From NCBI GenBank assembly GCA_041309605.1, contig JBFYZH010000017.1, positions 1-64,000 on the forward strand: a stretch of 64,000 bases of DNA, in the 5' to 3' direction. The DNA comes from JALOPX01 sp041309605 (GTDB lineage Bacteria; Krumholzibacteriota; Krumholzibacteriia; Krumholzibacteriales; Krumholzibacteriaceae). Position numbers and translations under genes: made by a program. Every line of letters begins with the position of its first letter. The first letter of the stretch is position 1. Of the stretch, positions 16,430 to 25,111 are shown in pieces. Below the pieces are notes generated by a model. The model saw only the letters and a program-made list of their open reading frames with translations, was not told the origin of the DNA and did not search any database.

Positions 16430-17303
16430 TCTCCTGGTCTTTTTCCTCCAACCGGGTCGACACGCCGCTCATGAGGCTGCCGATAAGGTAATCGAGGGTT
16501 TTTTTCAGCTTCTGGCGGCTCGCTATTATATCTATCATACCGTGTTCGAGAAGAAACTCGGAACGCTGGAACCCTTCCGGCAGCTCCTCTCCAACGGTCT
16601 CGCGTATGACCCTCGGCCCGGCGAAACCGATCAGGGCCTTGGGTTCGGCGATTATGATATCGCCCTGAAAAGCGAATGACGCGGCGACTCCACCTGTCGT
16701 GGGATTCGTCAGCACCGAAATGAACGGCAGGCCTGCCCGCGATACCATGGCCATCGACGCCGAAGTCTTGGCCATCTGCATCAGGGAGAAAATCGACTCC
16801 TGCATGCGCGCCCCGCCCGAAGCGGTCACGATCACAAGCGGCAATCTTTCATCGACCGCCTTGAGCGCGATCCTGTGTATCTTTTCACCCACGACCGACC
16901 CCATGCTTCCCCCCATGAACGAGAAATCCATGATCCCCAGAGCCACCCGCCGTTCGTTCATCCGTGCCGTGCCGGTTATTATCGCCGAATTGCCTATGGA
17001 CTGTTTTCGCGCCGCTTTCAGCCTGTCTGTGTATCTCTTGCTGTCCCTGAAAGAAAGGGGATCGGTCGAAACAAGGCCGGATTCCGTTTCCTCAAACGTC
17101 GATTGATCGAAAAGTATCTCGATGTATGTCGATGCGTTGATCCTGAAGTGGAATGCGCACTTGGGACAAACCGAAAGATGCCTCGTCAGTTCCTTTTTGT
17201 AGAGAATCTCGCCGCAGGAAGGACACTTTTCCCACAACCCGTCAGGTACTTCCTTTTTCCGCCAGGTCTTTATCCCCTTTTTATCCCTGGTAAGCCAGTT
17301 CAT
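16398..17303 (-). CDS. accD: Acetyl-CoA carboxylase carboxyltransferase subunit beta
   Basis: 301 residues, standard length. N-terminal zinc ribbon with Cys 27, 30, 46 and 49 (CPSC...CPKC), then the crotonase-fold carboxyltransferase core with SGGARMQESIFSLMQMAKTS and PTTGGVAASFAFQGDII. With AccA, which is not in this window, it transfers carboxyl from biotin to acetyl-CoA, the first step of fatty-acid synthesis. ATG with GGAAAGG upstream. The 154-base gap before it (17304-17457) holds several small hairpins, including GACCT/AGGTC at 17391-17409, so it may have a structured leader. Confidence 0.95.
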   Translation of the reverse strand: MNWLTRDKKGIKTWRKKEVPDGLWEKCPSCGEILYKKELTRHLSVCPKCAFHFRINASTYIEILFDQSTFEETESGLVSTDPLSFRDSKRYTDRLKAARKQSIGNSAIITGTARMNERRVALGIMDFSFMGGSMGSVVGEKIHRIALKAVDERLPLVIVTASGGARMQESIFSLMQMAKTSASMAMVSRAGLPFISVLTNPTTGGVAASFAFQGDIIIAEPKALIGFAGPRVIRETVGEELPEGFQRSEFLLEHGMIDIIASRQKLKKTLDYLIGSLMSGVSTRLEEKDQENDRKTISLIW

Positions 17304-17457
17304 ACCTTTCCACCCCCTGGGTCAGGTCCCGCTATATATTACCGCCATGTTCCGCCGCTTCGCGCAGGGACGCTCACATCGGGTTCCCTCGACCTTTATA
17401 CTTTAGGTCATAAATGTAGCACCTGGGGATGAAAGCAGAAAGCCCTTTTTTCATCAT

Positions 17458-18237
17458 TCAGGGATCGCGGATCTCCCGTGAAACGGCACGGATTATTTCA
17501 AGAAGCATCCCGGCTCCCTTTTTTCCCATTCGGACGACCTTTTCATGGCCGGTTTCCATGTGCGAGACGTTGGCCGTATGATTGGTTATCCAGCTGAGGC
17601 AGGCGGTTTCGATACCGGTTCCGCCGGCTTCCACAAGCTCGGGCAGCGGGGACATCGTCGCCGCATCAGCCCCAAGTTCCTGAGCCGCAATCGCTTCCGC
17701 AACGGTCTCGTAATTGGGGCCGGCCGTCCAGAAAAGGATGCCCCCCTGAATTGGAATCCCCGCCTTCAGAGACGCCCGATAGACCAGGCTTTGGAATCCT
17801 TCGGAAATCAGAGGCGCGGATCTGCCGGCCATTCCATCCAGAACCTTTTCCCGGCACCTTGGACAGGGGAAGGAAACGATATCTTCCGCAAGCATCCACG
17901 AACCGGGCCGCAGGCCGGGCTTGAGGCTTCCCGCCGCCTGGGTCAGAAGCAATCTGCGGCACCCGAGAGCGGCGGCCAGTCTCACCGGACCGGCAGCGGA
18001 CGCCTGGTCTCCTTTTTCGTAAAGATGGATCCGACCGGCGAAGACCAACACCCTTTCCTCGAGCAGAAAGATCCTTCCGGGATGTCCGCTTACCGAGGGC
18101 GCCGGCAACCCGTCCAGATCGCGGTACCCGCAGGATTCGACGGGACGGACCAGCTTCTCCATTACGGAGAGCCCCGACCCCAGGATAACGGCGAGGTCCG
18201 CCTTCCCGGTCAACCGCGACAGGGCGGCCGAGGTCAT
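17458..18237 (-). CDS. Purine nucleoside phosphorylase (trimeric PNP family)
   Basis: 259 residues. Motifs of the trimeric family: LAVILGSGLS near the start, VSGHPGRIF, FAGRIHLYEKGD, and FWTAGPNYETVAEAIAAQELGAD. It splits purine nucleosides with phosphate into base and ribose-1-phosphate for salvage. The variant TQAAGSLKPGL replaces the usual TNAAGG block, so substrate range could differ. The ATG at 18237 sits just after the rimI stop (TGAAATG); a TTG at 18246 is an alternative. Confidence 0.85.
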   Translation of the reverse strand: MTSAALSRLTGKADLAVILGSGLSVMEKLVRPVESCGYRDLDGLPAPSVSGHPGRIFLLEERVLVFAGRIHLYEKGDQASAAGPVRLAAALGCRRLLLTQAAGSLKPGLRPGSWMLAEDIVSFPCPRCREKVLDGMAGRSAPLISEGFQSLVYRASLKAGIPIQGGILFWTAGPNYETVAEAIAAQELGADAATMSPLPELVEAGGTGIETACLSWITNHTANVSHMETGHEKVVRMGKKGAGMLLEIIRAVSREIRDP

Positions 18238-18238
18238 T

Positions 18239-18688
18239 TCAACCAATTTCCTTCTCCAGCACCAGGGCGTCCTCTCCGTTTTCGCTGTAATATCCCTTCC
18301 TCACGCCGATCTCCCGGAAACCCTTCTTAAAATAGAAATTCTGCGCTCTGAGATTGCTTTTCCTTACCTCAAGGATGGCTTTTGTACAACCATGCCGCGC
18401 CCCCTCGGAAAGAGCCATTTCGAGAAGGATGTCAGCTATCCCGCGCCCTCTCTTTTCGGGGCGCACGCCGATGCTCAGGATATGCACCTCCTCGTACCCG
18501 AACCACGCGATGATATATCCCTGGATCTTACCGTCCGCCATATGCACGAGGTTGGACGAAACGCCGTCCAGTTTTATCTGGCAACGGAACATGTTTTCCG
18601 TCCATGGCATGTCGAAACACTCCCGTTCAAGGGCAAGGAGTTCCGGCACATCTTCTTCCGACATCCTTCTGACGACGGCATCGCTCAT
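18239..18688 (-). CDS. rimI: Ribosomal-protein-alanine N-acetyltransferase
   Basis: 149 residues, GNAT fold. The acetyl-CoA loop reads VRPEKRGRGIADILLEMAL, and the C-terminus has AQNFYFKKGFREIGVRKGYY, as in RimI. RimI acetylates the N-terminal alanine of ribosomal protein S18. The ATG at 18688 shares its A with the tsaB stop (TGATG), and GGAGG lies upstream. tsaB-rimI linkage is a common bacterial arrangement. Confidence 0.88.
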   Translation of the reverse strand: MSDAVVRRMSEEDVPELLALERECFDMPWTENMFRCQIKLDGVSSNLVHMADGKIQGYIIAWFGYEEVHILSIGVRPEKRGRGIADILLEMALSEGARHGCTKAILEVRKSNLRAQNFYFKKGFREIGVRKGYYSENGEDALVLEKEIG

Positions 18689-19419
18689 CACCTGCCGCCT
18701 CCTTCCCTCAGCTTCACGCCGGCCGGCAGCCGGGCGTCCGGGGGTCTGATGTAAAGGGGTTCGAGCGCGGCGAGATCTTCGTACGGGACCGGTCTTCTGC
18801 CCCGGGCGAGCATTGCAAGCAGGGCCGCCGACGGCACCGACCAGGCAGCCCCGGCGAAACGGCATTTTCCCCCGAGTGACCTGTCGAGCATGTCCCTGTA
18901 TCTTTCCATCCCAGATCCGCATATGACGACGGCTCCGCCTGAGGAACCGTCTTCGAGGATCCGCCCCATATCCTCCGGCCTGACGTCCCGCGGACCGATC
19001 AATTCCACGGGCAATCCGGATTTCATATCGTAGAGTCCCGCGTAGACTTCGCCGCGCCTCGCGTCGAGAAGCGGGAGCACCGGCGCCTCCAAAAAAGGAA
19101 ACGCGGAGGCGAGGACTTCAAGGCTGCCGGCCGTGACCACAGGACGCCTGTTGACGGCCGCGAAGGCCTTCACCGTCGCCAGCCCTATCCTGAGGCCGGT
19201 AAAACTGCCCGGCCCCGTAACGACGGCGAAAACGTCCATATCATCGAGCCTTTTGCCGGCTGTCCTTATGCACATGTCGACGGCGGGCATCAGGGTGGCG
19301 GAATGAGTGTCTGTCGCGTCGAACAGGATCTCGCAGAGAATCTCCTCCCCGCGGGTGACCGCGACGCTTCCCTTCATGTGGGACGTATCGAGCGCCAGCA
19401 TGAGAGAATCGTCGTTCAT
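18688..19419 (-). CDS. tsaB: tRNA t6A37 threonylcarbamoyltransferase complex subunit TsaB
   Basis: 243 residues from the ATG at 19419, which overlaps the tsaE stop by four bases; the frame is open upstream but lacks support. Diagnostic blocks: LMLALDTSHMKGSVAV, VTGPGSFTGLRIGLATVKAFA and PVLPLLDARRGEVYAGLYD. TsaB is an ASKHA-fold partner that activates TsaD to make threonylcarbamoyl-adenosine on tRNAs reading ANN codons. TsaD and TsaC are not in the window. Confidence 0.93.
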   Translation of the reverse strand: MNDDSLMLALDTSHMKGSVAVTRGEEILCEILFDATDTHSATLMPAVDMCIRTAGKRLDDMDVFAVVTGPGSFTGLRIGLATVKAFAAVNRRPVVTAGSLEVLASAFPFLEAPVLPLLDARRGEVYAGLYDMKSGLPVELIGPRDVRPEDMGRILEDGSSGGAVVICGSGMERYRDMLDRSLGGKCRFAGAAWSVPSAALLAMLARGRRPVPYEDLAALEPLYIRPPDARLPAGVKLREGGGR

Positions 19420-19865
19420 CGCGCACCTCCGTGCAGCCTGCACAGAACATCTGCGGGACCGGCAATCGTTATTCTTCTTGCCGTTTCGCCGGCCATCGAT
19501 ATCAGTACGGTCAGGTCGAATGCGGTCGATCCTTCCGGAAGCCTGTCGCCCCATTCGGCTATGACTATATTCCTGCCGTCGATGGCGTCGAAGAAACCGA
19601 TTTTTTCGACCTCCTCGAGCTCGTCGAGCCTGTAGAGGTCGAAGTGGAAAACGGGAACCTCACCCCCGTACTCCTCCACCAGGATGAACGTCGGGCTGAG
19701 GACCTCTGCCTCTATACCGAGTCCCTCGACGATCCCCTTCACCAGGAGGGTCTTTCCCGCCCCCAGTCCCCCTTCGAGGGACACCGTAGTCCCCGGAGCG
19801 ATCGATTCTCCGAGCATGACGCCGAGAGCGAAGGTCTCGCCTGGAGAAGCAGTGTCGACCACCAT
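19416..19865 (-). CDS. tsaE: tRNA t6A37 biosynthesis ATPase TsaE
   Basis: 149 residues from an ATG with GGGAG upstream. Walker A GGLGAGKT at 32-39, then SPTFILVEEY and VFHFDLYRLDELEE, the conserved TsaE blocks, followed by IVIAEWGDRLP. It is the ATPase that resets the TsaB-TsaD-TsaE complex. It is followed directly by tsaB and rimI and preceded by porX with a 54-base gap. Confidence 0.93.
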   Translation of the reverse strand: MVVDTASPGETFALGVMLGESIAPGTTVSLEGGLGAGKTLLVKGIVEGLGIEAEVLSPTFILVEEYGGEVPVFHFDLYRLDELEEVEKIGFFDAIDGRNIVIAEWGDRLPEGSTAFDLTVLISMAGETARRITIAGPADVLCRLHGGAR

Positions 19866-19919
19866 TGTCTCCCGTCGATCCGCCGGACGATCTGGCCGTT
19901 TCAATCCATGTCTCCGATC

Positions 19920-21473
19920 CTATTTCGGAACCAGCGTGATACACGGGATTATCATCTCTTCGAGAGATATCCCCCCGTGCTGGAACGTGCCCTGGTACTG
20001 CCTCTCATATTCATGGAAACGGGTCGGGTAGACGAAATAGTAGTTTTCCTTCGCCAGGATGTAGTTCTTAGACGGGCTCTCCGAGGGCAGCCTGAAATCT
20101 CCCGGTTTCTTTATCAGCAGGGTCTGTTTCTGGTCGCAGTTGATATTCTCCCCGAACTTGTATCGCAGGTTCGTGGAAGTTTCCCTGTTTCCGTGCACGA
20201 GGCTCGCCTTCTGCCCGAGTATCGATCCGTGATCGGTCGTGATGATGACATCCGCGTCATGCCTCGACATCTTCTTCAGTATCTCGAAGAGAGCGGAGTG
20301 CGAGAACCACGAACGCATGAGGGAGCGGAAAGCCCCTTCGTTGGGAGCAATTTCCTGGAGGATCTCGCTCTGGCTCCTTCCATGGGCCAGTATGTCGAGA
20401 AAATTGAATACCATCGCCACGAAATCTATGCCCCTGTAACTGTCCACCTGCTTGCGGATCTCGTTGGCTTCCTCCGTCTGGTATATCTTGATGTACTTTG
20501 CCGACAGGCGTTCGAACCCCGAGTTTTTCAACTGGTCATGCAGCAGTTCCTGTTCGTACCTGTTCTTGCTGAACTCGTCGCGCGACTTCTCAAGCCAGTA
20601 AGCGGGATGACGCCGCTGGATATCCAGGGGGTAAAGCCCTGAAAACATCGCGTTCCTTGAGTAAGGAGTGGCGGTCGGCAATATCGAGAAATAGTCGTCC
20701 CGCCGTATATTGTAATAAGGAACCAGCAAGTCCTCGATGGCAAGCCACTGATCGTACCGCATACAGTCTATTACTATAAAATAGATCTTCCTGCCCCTTT
20801 TCATGGAAGGAAATACGAAATGCCTCATGACATCGGGGCTCATGACCGGCGGCCCGTCGGAATTGATCCATTCGACGTAATTTTTCTCGACGAAACCGCC
20901 GAACTCGAAATTGCATTTCTTCCTGAGTTCGAGATGTATCTGGTCCATGCCGGTGGAGTTGAACTTGTCGAACTCGATATCCCACTGGCTGAGTTCCTGG
21001 TGGATTCTGGACCATTCCTCCCAGCCGGGTCCGGAGCTCACCAGATCGTCGATACGCCGGAAAACCTGCAGGTAATCCTTGCTGACCGCCCCCGTCTGTA
21101 TCTTGTGCGATTCGAGCAGGCGCTTGGCTGCCGAATATATCTGGAGCGGGTTGATGGGCTTGAGAAGATAATCGTCTATCTTCATCCCTATCGCCTGTTC
21201 CATCAGGCCTTCGGCTTCGTTCTTGGTTATCATTATCACCGGTATGTTGGCGGCTATCTCCTTGATCTCCTGAAGCGTCTCCAGGCCGCTCTTGCCGGGC
21301 ATCGTCTCGTCGAGCAGCACGAGATCGAACTTTTCGGCGCCGAGAATCCTCACCGCTTCCTCGCTGCTCGAGACCCCGGTCACATTGTATCCCTTTCCCT
21401 TGAGGAACAGCTGGTGCGGGCGAAGCATGTCGATCTCGTCGTCGACCCACAATATTTTTTTACCCTTCACCAT
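19920..21473 (-). CDS. porX: PorX-type response regulator with PglZ domain
   Basis: 517 residues. N-terminal receiver with acidic pair VDDE and phospho-acceptor Asp 55 (LVLLDETMPGKSG), then a conserved Thr and Lys (VIMITKNEAEG, YLLKPINP). The rest is an alkaline-phosphatase-fold PglZ domain with metal-site blocks FIVIDCMRYDQW, FNFLDILAHGRSQSE and IITTDHGSILGQ. In Porphyromonas PorX regulates the type IX secretion system, and its PglZ domain has nucleotide phosphodiesterase activity. The kinase gene just upstream overlaps it by 7 bases, so the two are a likely pair. Two proteins in this window end in type IX-style regions. Confidence 0.92.
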   Translation of the reverse strand: MVKGKKILWVDDEIDMLRPHQLFLKGKGYNVTGVSSSEEAVRILGAEKFDLVLLDETMPGKSGLETLQEIKEIAANIPVIMITKNEAEGLMEQAIGMKIDDYLLKPINPLQIYSAAKRLLESHKIQTGAVSKDYLQVFRRIDDLVSSGPGWEEWSRIHQELSQWDIEFDKFNSTGMDQIHLELRKKCNFEFGGFVEKNYVEWINSDGPPVMSPDVMRHFVFPSMKRGRKIYFIVIDCMRYDQWLAIEDLLVPYYNIRRDDYFSILPTATPYSRNAMFSGLYPLDIQRRHPAYWLEKSRDEFSKNRYEQELLHDQLKNSGFERLSAKYIKIYQTEEANEIRKQVDSYRGIDFVAMVFNFLDILAHGRSQSEILQEIAPNEGAFRSLMRSWFSHSALFEILKKMSRHDADVIITTDHGSILGQKASLVHGNRETSTNLRYKFGENINCDQKQTLLIKKPGDFRLPSESPSKNYILAKENYYFVYPTRFHEYERQYQGTFQHGGISLEEMIIPCITLVPK

Positions 21474-22732
21474 TTCCGCGCCTCCCGCCGCTGCTTATCA
21501 ACCGGGAAAGTCATCAGGAAAGTCGTGCCTTTCCCAGGTTGCGAACGGGCCACGCGGATCGATCCTCCGTGAATCTCCTCGACAATGCGTTTCACAAGGG
21601 CCAGCCCGAGTCCCCATCCCCTCTCTTTGGTCGTCACGCCGGGTGAAAAGACCCGCCTTCTCAGGCTCGCGCTCATCCCCTTCCCGTTATCGTCGAACGT
21701 TATCTCCACCCGCCTCTCGCCGTTGTTCATCACGGCCCTGATATTTATTTTCCCGTCCCTGCCCGCGATCGCGTCCAGGGAATTCTTCATGAGGTTTTCG
21801 AATACCCAGCCCATGAGATCGCGGCTGCATCTGAGCAGCGGCAGTTCCTCGATTTCGACGTTAATGATCGAATCTATCTTGAGGGCGGGTCTTCTGCGCT
21901 CGAAATAGTCGACGGTCTCTTCGATTATCGGGGCGAGTTCCTGGTAATCGAGATCAGGCGCGGAACCGATCTTTCCGAATCTCGAAGATATCCTTCCGAG
22001 CCGTTCGACATCGGCCGACGCTTCGAGTATGGCGCTCGACATCCCGTCGCCGCAGCCTGATTTTTCCGCCTGTTCCCTGATTATTTCGATCCAGCCCATG
22101 ATCGATGATAGCGGCGTGCCGAGCTGGTGGGCGGTCTCCTTTGCCATTCCTACCCAGATCGACCTCTGTTCGCCCATTTTCATCGTCCTGAATCCGAGAA
22201 ATCCCAGAAGGAGGAAAATGACAAACACGGCGAGCTGTATGTACGGCGCGACGCTGAGGTCGCGCGTGAGCGTCGAGGTACCATAGTGGATCATCAGCGC
22301 GTATCCGCTTCCCTCGACCCTGACCGGGTCGTTCACTTCGTCGAATTCCAGGGCCAGCCTGTAAATGCTTTCCAGCAGCGGATCTTTGGGCCTGGCTGGA
22401 TCGAAATCCAGGCACCTGCCGTATTCGTCGCCCTCAATCATATCTATTCCGATCCCGTTCCAGATAACGGGACGCCCATCCAGGTCGGTCAATATGTACG
22501 GAATTGTGATCGCGCTTCGGATCTCCCTCAAGAAATCCTGCTTCGCCCGGTTCTCGGCCTCCTCGAGGCTGATGCCGACAAAACGCGAAAAAAGCTCCGT
22601 CGTGCTCTCCGACTGCGCCTTCATCCTCTTGATGAGCGTATTGTTATACAACAGCGCCCCCGAGACGAGGATGACGGTCCCGAAAACGAAGTACACCTTC
22701 AGCAGAAAAGGAAGATTTCGCGGGATCTTCAT
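21467..22732 (-). CDS. Membrane sensor histidine kinase, likely PorX partner
   Basis: 421 residues. Two transmembrane segments (~10-28 and ~165-182) bracket a ~135-residue periplasmic sensor. The H-box is AKETAHQLGTPLSSIMGWIE (His 202), followed by N-box ENLMKNSLDA, DDNGKGM and GWGLGLALVKRIVEEIHGG. All kinase boxes are intact. It overlaps porX by 7 bases, which supports a functional pair like PorY-PorX, although this kinase is placed beside its regulator while the Porphyromonas pair is separated. Confidence 0.9.
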   Translation of the reverse strand: MKIPRNLPFLLKVYFVFGTVILVSGALLYNNTLIKRMKAQSESTTELFSRFVGISLEEAENRAKQDFLREIRSAITIPYILTDLDGRPVIWNGIGIDMIEGDEYGRCLDFDPARPKDPLLESIYRLALEFDEVNDPVRVEGSGYALMIHYGTSTLTRDLSVAPYIQLAVFVIFLLLGFLGFRTMKMGEQRSIWVGMAKETAHQLGTPLSSIMGWIEIIREQAEKSGCGDGMSSAILEASADVERLGRISSRFGKIGSAPDLDYQELAPIIEETVDYFERRRPALKIDSIINVEIEELPLLRCSRDLMGWVFENLMKNSLDAIAGRDGKINIRAVMNNGERRVEITFDDNGKGMSASLRRRVFSPGVTTKERGWGLGLALVKRIVEEIHGGSIRVARSQPGKGTTFLMTFPVDKQRREARKW

Positions 22733-22739
22733 TTGTAAA

Positions 22740-24011
22740 TCATGCCTCTAGATACTCCCTGCCGCCCATGTAGGGGACCAGGGCTTCCGGTATGCGGACC
22801 TTACCCGTCGGAGTCTGGTTAAGTTCGAGGATGGTCGCGATGACCCTGGGAAGAGCAAGGCCCGATCCGTTGAGCGTGTGAACGAACTCGGGTTTTCCCC
22901 CCTTGTCCCTCCTGAACCTGATCCTCGCCCTTCTCGCCTGGAAATCCTCGAAATTGCTGCAGGAGGATACTTCGAGCCATTTTTCCACGCCTGGAGACCA
23001 GGTCTCGATGTCATAGCACTTGGCGGCGGAAAAGCTCAAGTCCCCCGCACAGAGTTCAATGACCCGGTGCGGTATTTCGAGGACCCGCAGCACTTCGCAG
23101 GCGTCGTTCAGAAGAATCTCCAGCTCATCGTAGGAATCTTCGGGTCTCGTGAGCCTCACCATCTCGACCTTGTCGAACTGGTGCACCCTGATAAGACCCC
23201 TCGTATCCTGGCCGTAACTTCCCGCCTCCCTTCTGAAACACGGGCTGTACGCGGTGCATTTTCTGGGCAGGGTCGTCCCTTCAATGACAGTGTCCCTGAA
23301 GACGTTCGTGACGGGCACTTCCGCGGTGGGGACAAGGAAGAGGTCGTCCTTCGGACAGTGGTACATGTCATCCTCCATTTTGGGAAGCTGCCCGGTGCCT
23401 GTCATCGCATCACGGTTTACAAGGTAGGGGACGGCCAGTTCCTCGTACCCCTGCCTTACATGCATGTCCAGGAAGAGATTGACAAGGGCTCGTGAAAGAA
23501 GGGCCCCGTCGCCGCGAAGGACCACGAATCCGCGTCCTGCCAGCGCCGCTCCCGCAGCCATATCGAGTATCCCGAGCTTTTCTCCCATCTCCCAGTGGAA
23601 AACCGGCTTTTGGACGGGCGTTCGGATTTCTCCCCATGTGGAGACCACCGGATTGTCCTGCGCCCCCTTCCCGGCGGGAACGGACGCGTGCGGAATGTTC
23701 GGTATCGACAATTCGGCGGCTTCGAGTTTTTCGGTGACGACCTTCAATTCCCCGTCTATGTCCTTTATCCTGTCGGAAGTCCTCCTCATCCTTTCGAGGA
23801 TAATCGAAGCATCCTCATTCTCCTTTTTCAGGCGGGAAACCTCGTGTGACGCCTCGTTCTTTTCCGCCTTGAGTTTTTCCGTTTCCTGGATGAGACTCCT
23901 CATGGCCGCATCCATTCCGAGAAAAGCATCCAGATCGAAATCCACGCCCTTGCTCGAAATCCCGCGCCTGACCTTATCAGCGTCTTTCCTGATTAATTTT
24001 CTGTCCAGCAT
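22740..24011 (-). CDS. serS: Seryl-tRNA synthetase
   Basis: 423 residues, standard length. N-terminal coiled-coil arm (~25-100), then class II motifs: FRREAGSYGQDTRGLIRVHQFDKVEM (motif 2 region) and NGSGLALPRVIATILE (motif 3). It charges tRNA-Ser, and also tRNA-Sec in organisms that make selenocysteine. It lies between the HemC-like gene and the PorX kinase with short gaps, probably in one transcript. Confidence 0.96.
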   Translation of the reverse strand: MLDRKLIRKDADKVRRGISSKGVDFDLDAFLGMDAAMRSLIQETEKLKAEKNEASHEVSRLKKENEDASIILERMRRTSDRIKDIDGELKVVTEKLEAAELSIPNIPHASVPAGKGAQDNPVVSTWGEIRTPVQKPVFHWEMGEKLGILDMAAGAALAGRGFVVLRGDGALLSRALVNLFLDMHVRQGYEELAVPYLVNRDAMTGTGQLPKMEDDMYHCPKDDLFLVPTAEVPVTNVFRDTVIEGTTLPRKCTAYSPCFRREAGSYGQDTRGLIRVHQFDKVEMVRLTRPEDSYDELEILLNDACEVLRVLEIPHRVIELCAGDLSFSAAKCYDIETWSPGVEKWLEVSSCSNFEDFQARRARIRFRRDKGGKPEFVHTLNGSGLALPRVIATILELNQTPTGKVRIPEALVPYMGGREYLEA

Positions 24012-24038
24012 ATGCCACTTCCAGGCTGAATGTCACTT

Positions 24039-24932
24039 TCAGCAGTTCCTGATCAGATGGGCGGCCCCGGACTCCAGCAGATACCGGGCCAGCTTCCTGC
24101 TGGTCTCGCGCTCTTCCCCCGTCCATCCGCGCATCAGGCCTGAAATTTTTTCCGAACCGTCCGGCGCGGCTATCACCGCGCTTATCTGAAATTCATCGTC
24201 ATCCGCGTTGCACAGCACGCATACGGGACCCCTGCCGTCCTTCGACAATTCACCGAGAAACATCCGTTCCAGGGATATCTCCAGAAATGAGGGCGTATGA
24301 TTGATACTGCCCGCTATCTGTTTCGTTTTCCTGTCGGTTCTGCGCGTTACCAGCCCCACTGCACCCTGTCCGGCGGCGGGCATGCAGATCGACGAAGTAA
24401 ATACTTCCACGACCCTGTCCTGGTGGTTCAGCGCTTCCGCCTCGGACGCGTCCGTTACGAAACCGCCGATCTGTCGCCGGTCCATCATCGAGATTAACGA
24501 CTCGAAATCCCCCTCAATGTCCACCAGAAGAAGGTCCGGCCTGTAATAGAGCAGCTGCCCCCTGCTGGCGGGATCGGAGACGGCGATGGGGACGTCATCG
24601 CGTTGTTCGTCGAGGATCAGATCATCGGAGGACACCAGGACCTTGAAAGGATTGCCCCTTTCCGGTATGGAAGCGATCTCGAGTTCGGGCTGCAGGTTCA
24701 GGGGAATGAGGTTCGCGTCGACGATGACAATGTCGATCTTTTCCCTGACGACAAGCGCGAGGAGCCCCGCGATATCCTTGCCCTTGAAGGATTTTCCTTC
24801 TTCCGTCCGCCTGAAATCCACGAAGGTCCTTTCGGGATTCGCTTCGGCAAGCATATCGACGACCGCGCCGGCCCTGACGACGGAGGCCGCATCGTTTTTA
24901 CATCCGGTCGTTATGATTCTCGCGCCAGTCAA
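24039..24932 (-). CDS. Catalytically degenerate hydroxymethylbilane synthase (HemC) homologue
   Basis: 297 residues from a TTG with CAGGGAG upstream. Side by side with HemC: IPERGNPFKVLVS matches REDPRDAFVS, RPDLLLVDIEGD matches RPDLIIRSLRGN, MPAAGQGAVGLVTR matches LPAVGQGAVGIE, and AAPDGSEKISG matches the C-terminal domain. The active-site block DIAVHSMKD is replaced by DIVIVDANL, losing the catalytic Asp and Lys. The loop with the dipyrromethane-cofactor Cys reads SKDGRGPVCVLC, with no Cys at the expected place. So it is a HemC fold unlikely to make hydroxymethylbilane. It may bind a tetrapyrrole or another anionic ligand. No other heme gene is near. A weak promoter-like TTGCCT/GATAAT lies at 24982-25008. 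Confidence 0.75.
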   Translation of the reverse strand: MTGARIITTGCKNDAASVVRAGAVVDMLAEANPERTFVDFRRTEEGKSFKGKDIAGLLALVVREKIDIVIVDANLIPLNLQPELEIASIPERGNPFKVLVSSDDLILDEQRDDVPIAVSDPASRGQLLYYRPDLLLVDIEGDFESLISMMDRRQIGGFVTDASEAEALNHQDRVVEVFTSSICMPAAGQGAVGLVTRRTDRKTKQIAGSINHTPSFLEISLERMFLGELSKDGRGPVCVLCNADDDEFQISAVIAAPDGSEKISGLMRGWTGEERETSRKLARYLLESGAAHLIRNC

Positions 24933-25111
24933 ACACGGGCTCCCTGTCGTCAGACGTTTTAATTCCTGATCACCGGTAAAAATTATCACAGGAAACGAAA
25001 AAAGGCAACGCCAAACGCAGGTTGCGGGGCTTGACGCGCGGACGCCGGGCGGGGCCATGCAGAGCTTCATCGGACGGCGCCCTGCGCCCTACTTCGACGG
25101 ATCGCCGGGCG

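Noticed and set aside
17430..17460. GATGAAA/TTTCATC inverted repeat after the nucleoside phosphorylase as a terminator
   Set aside because: AT-rich 7-bp stem with a 14-base loop and no T run after it on the minus strand.
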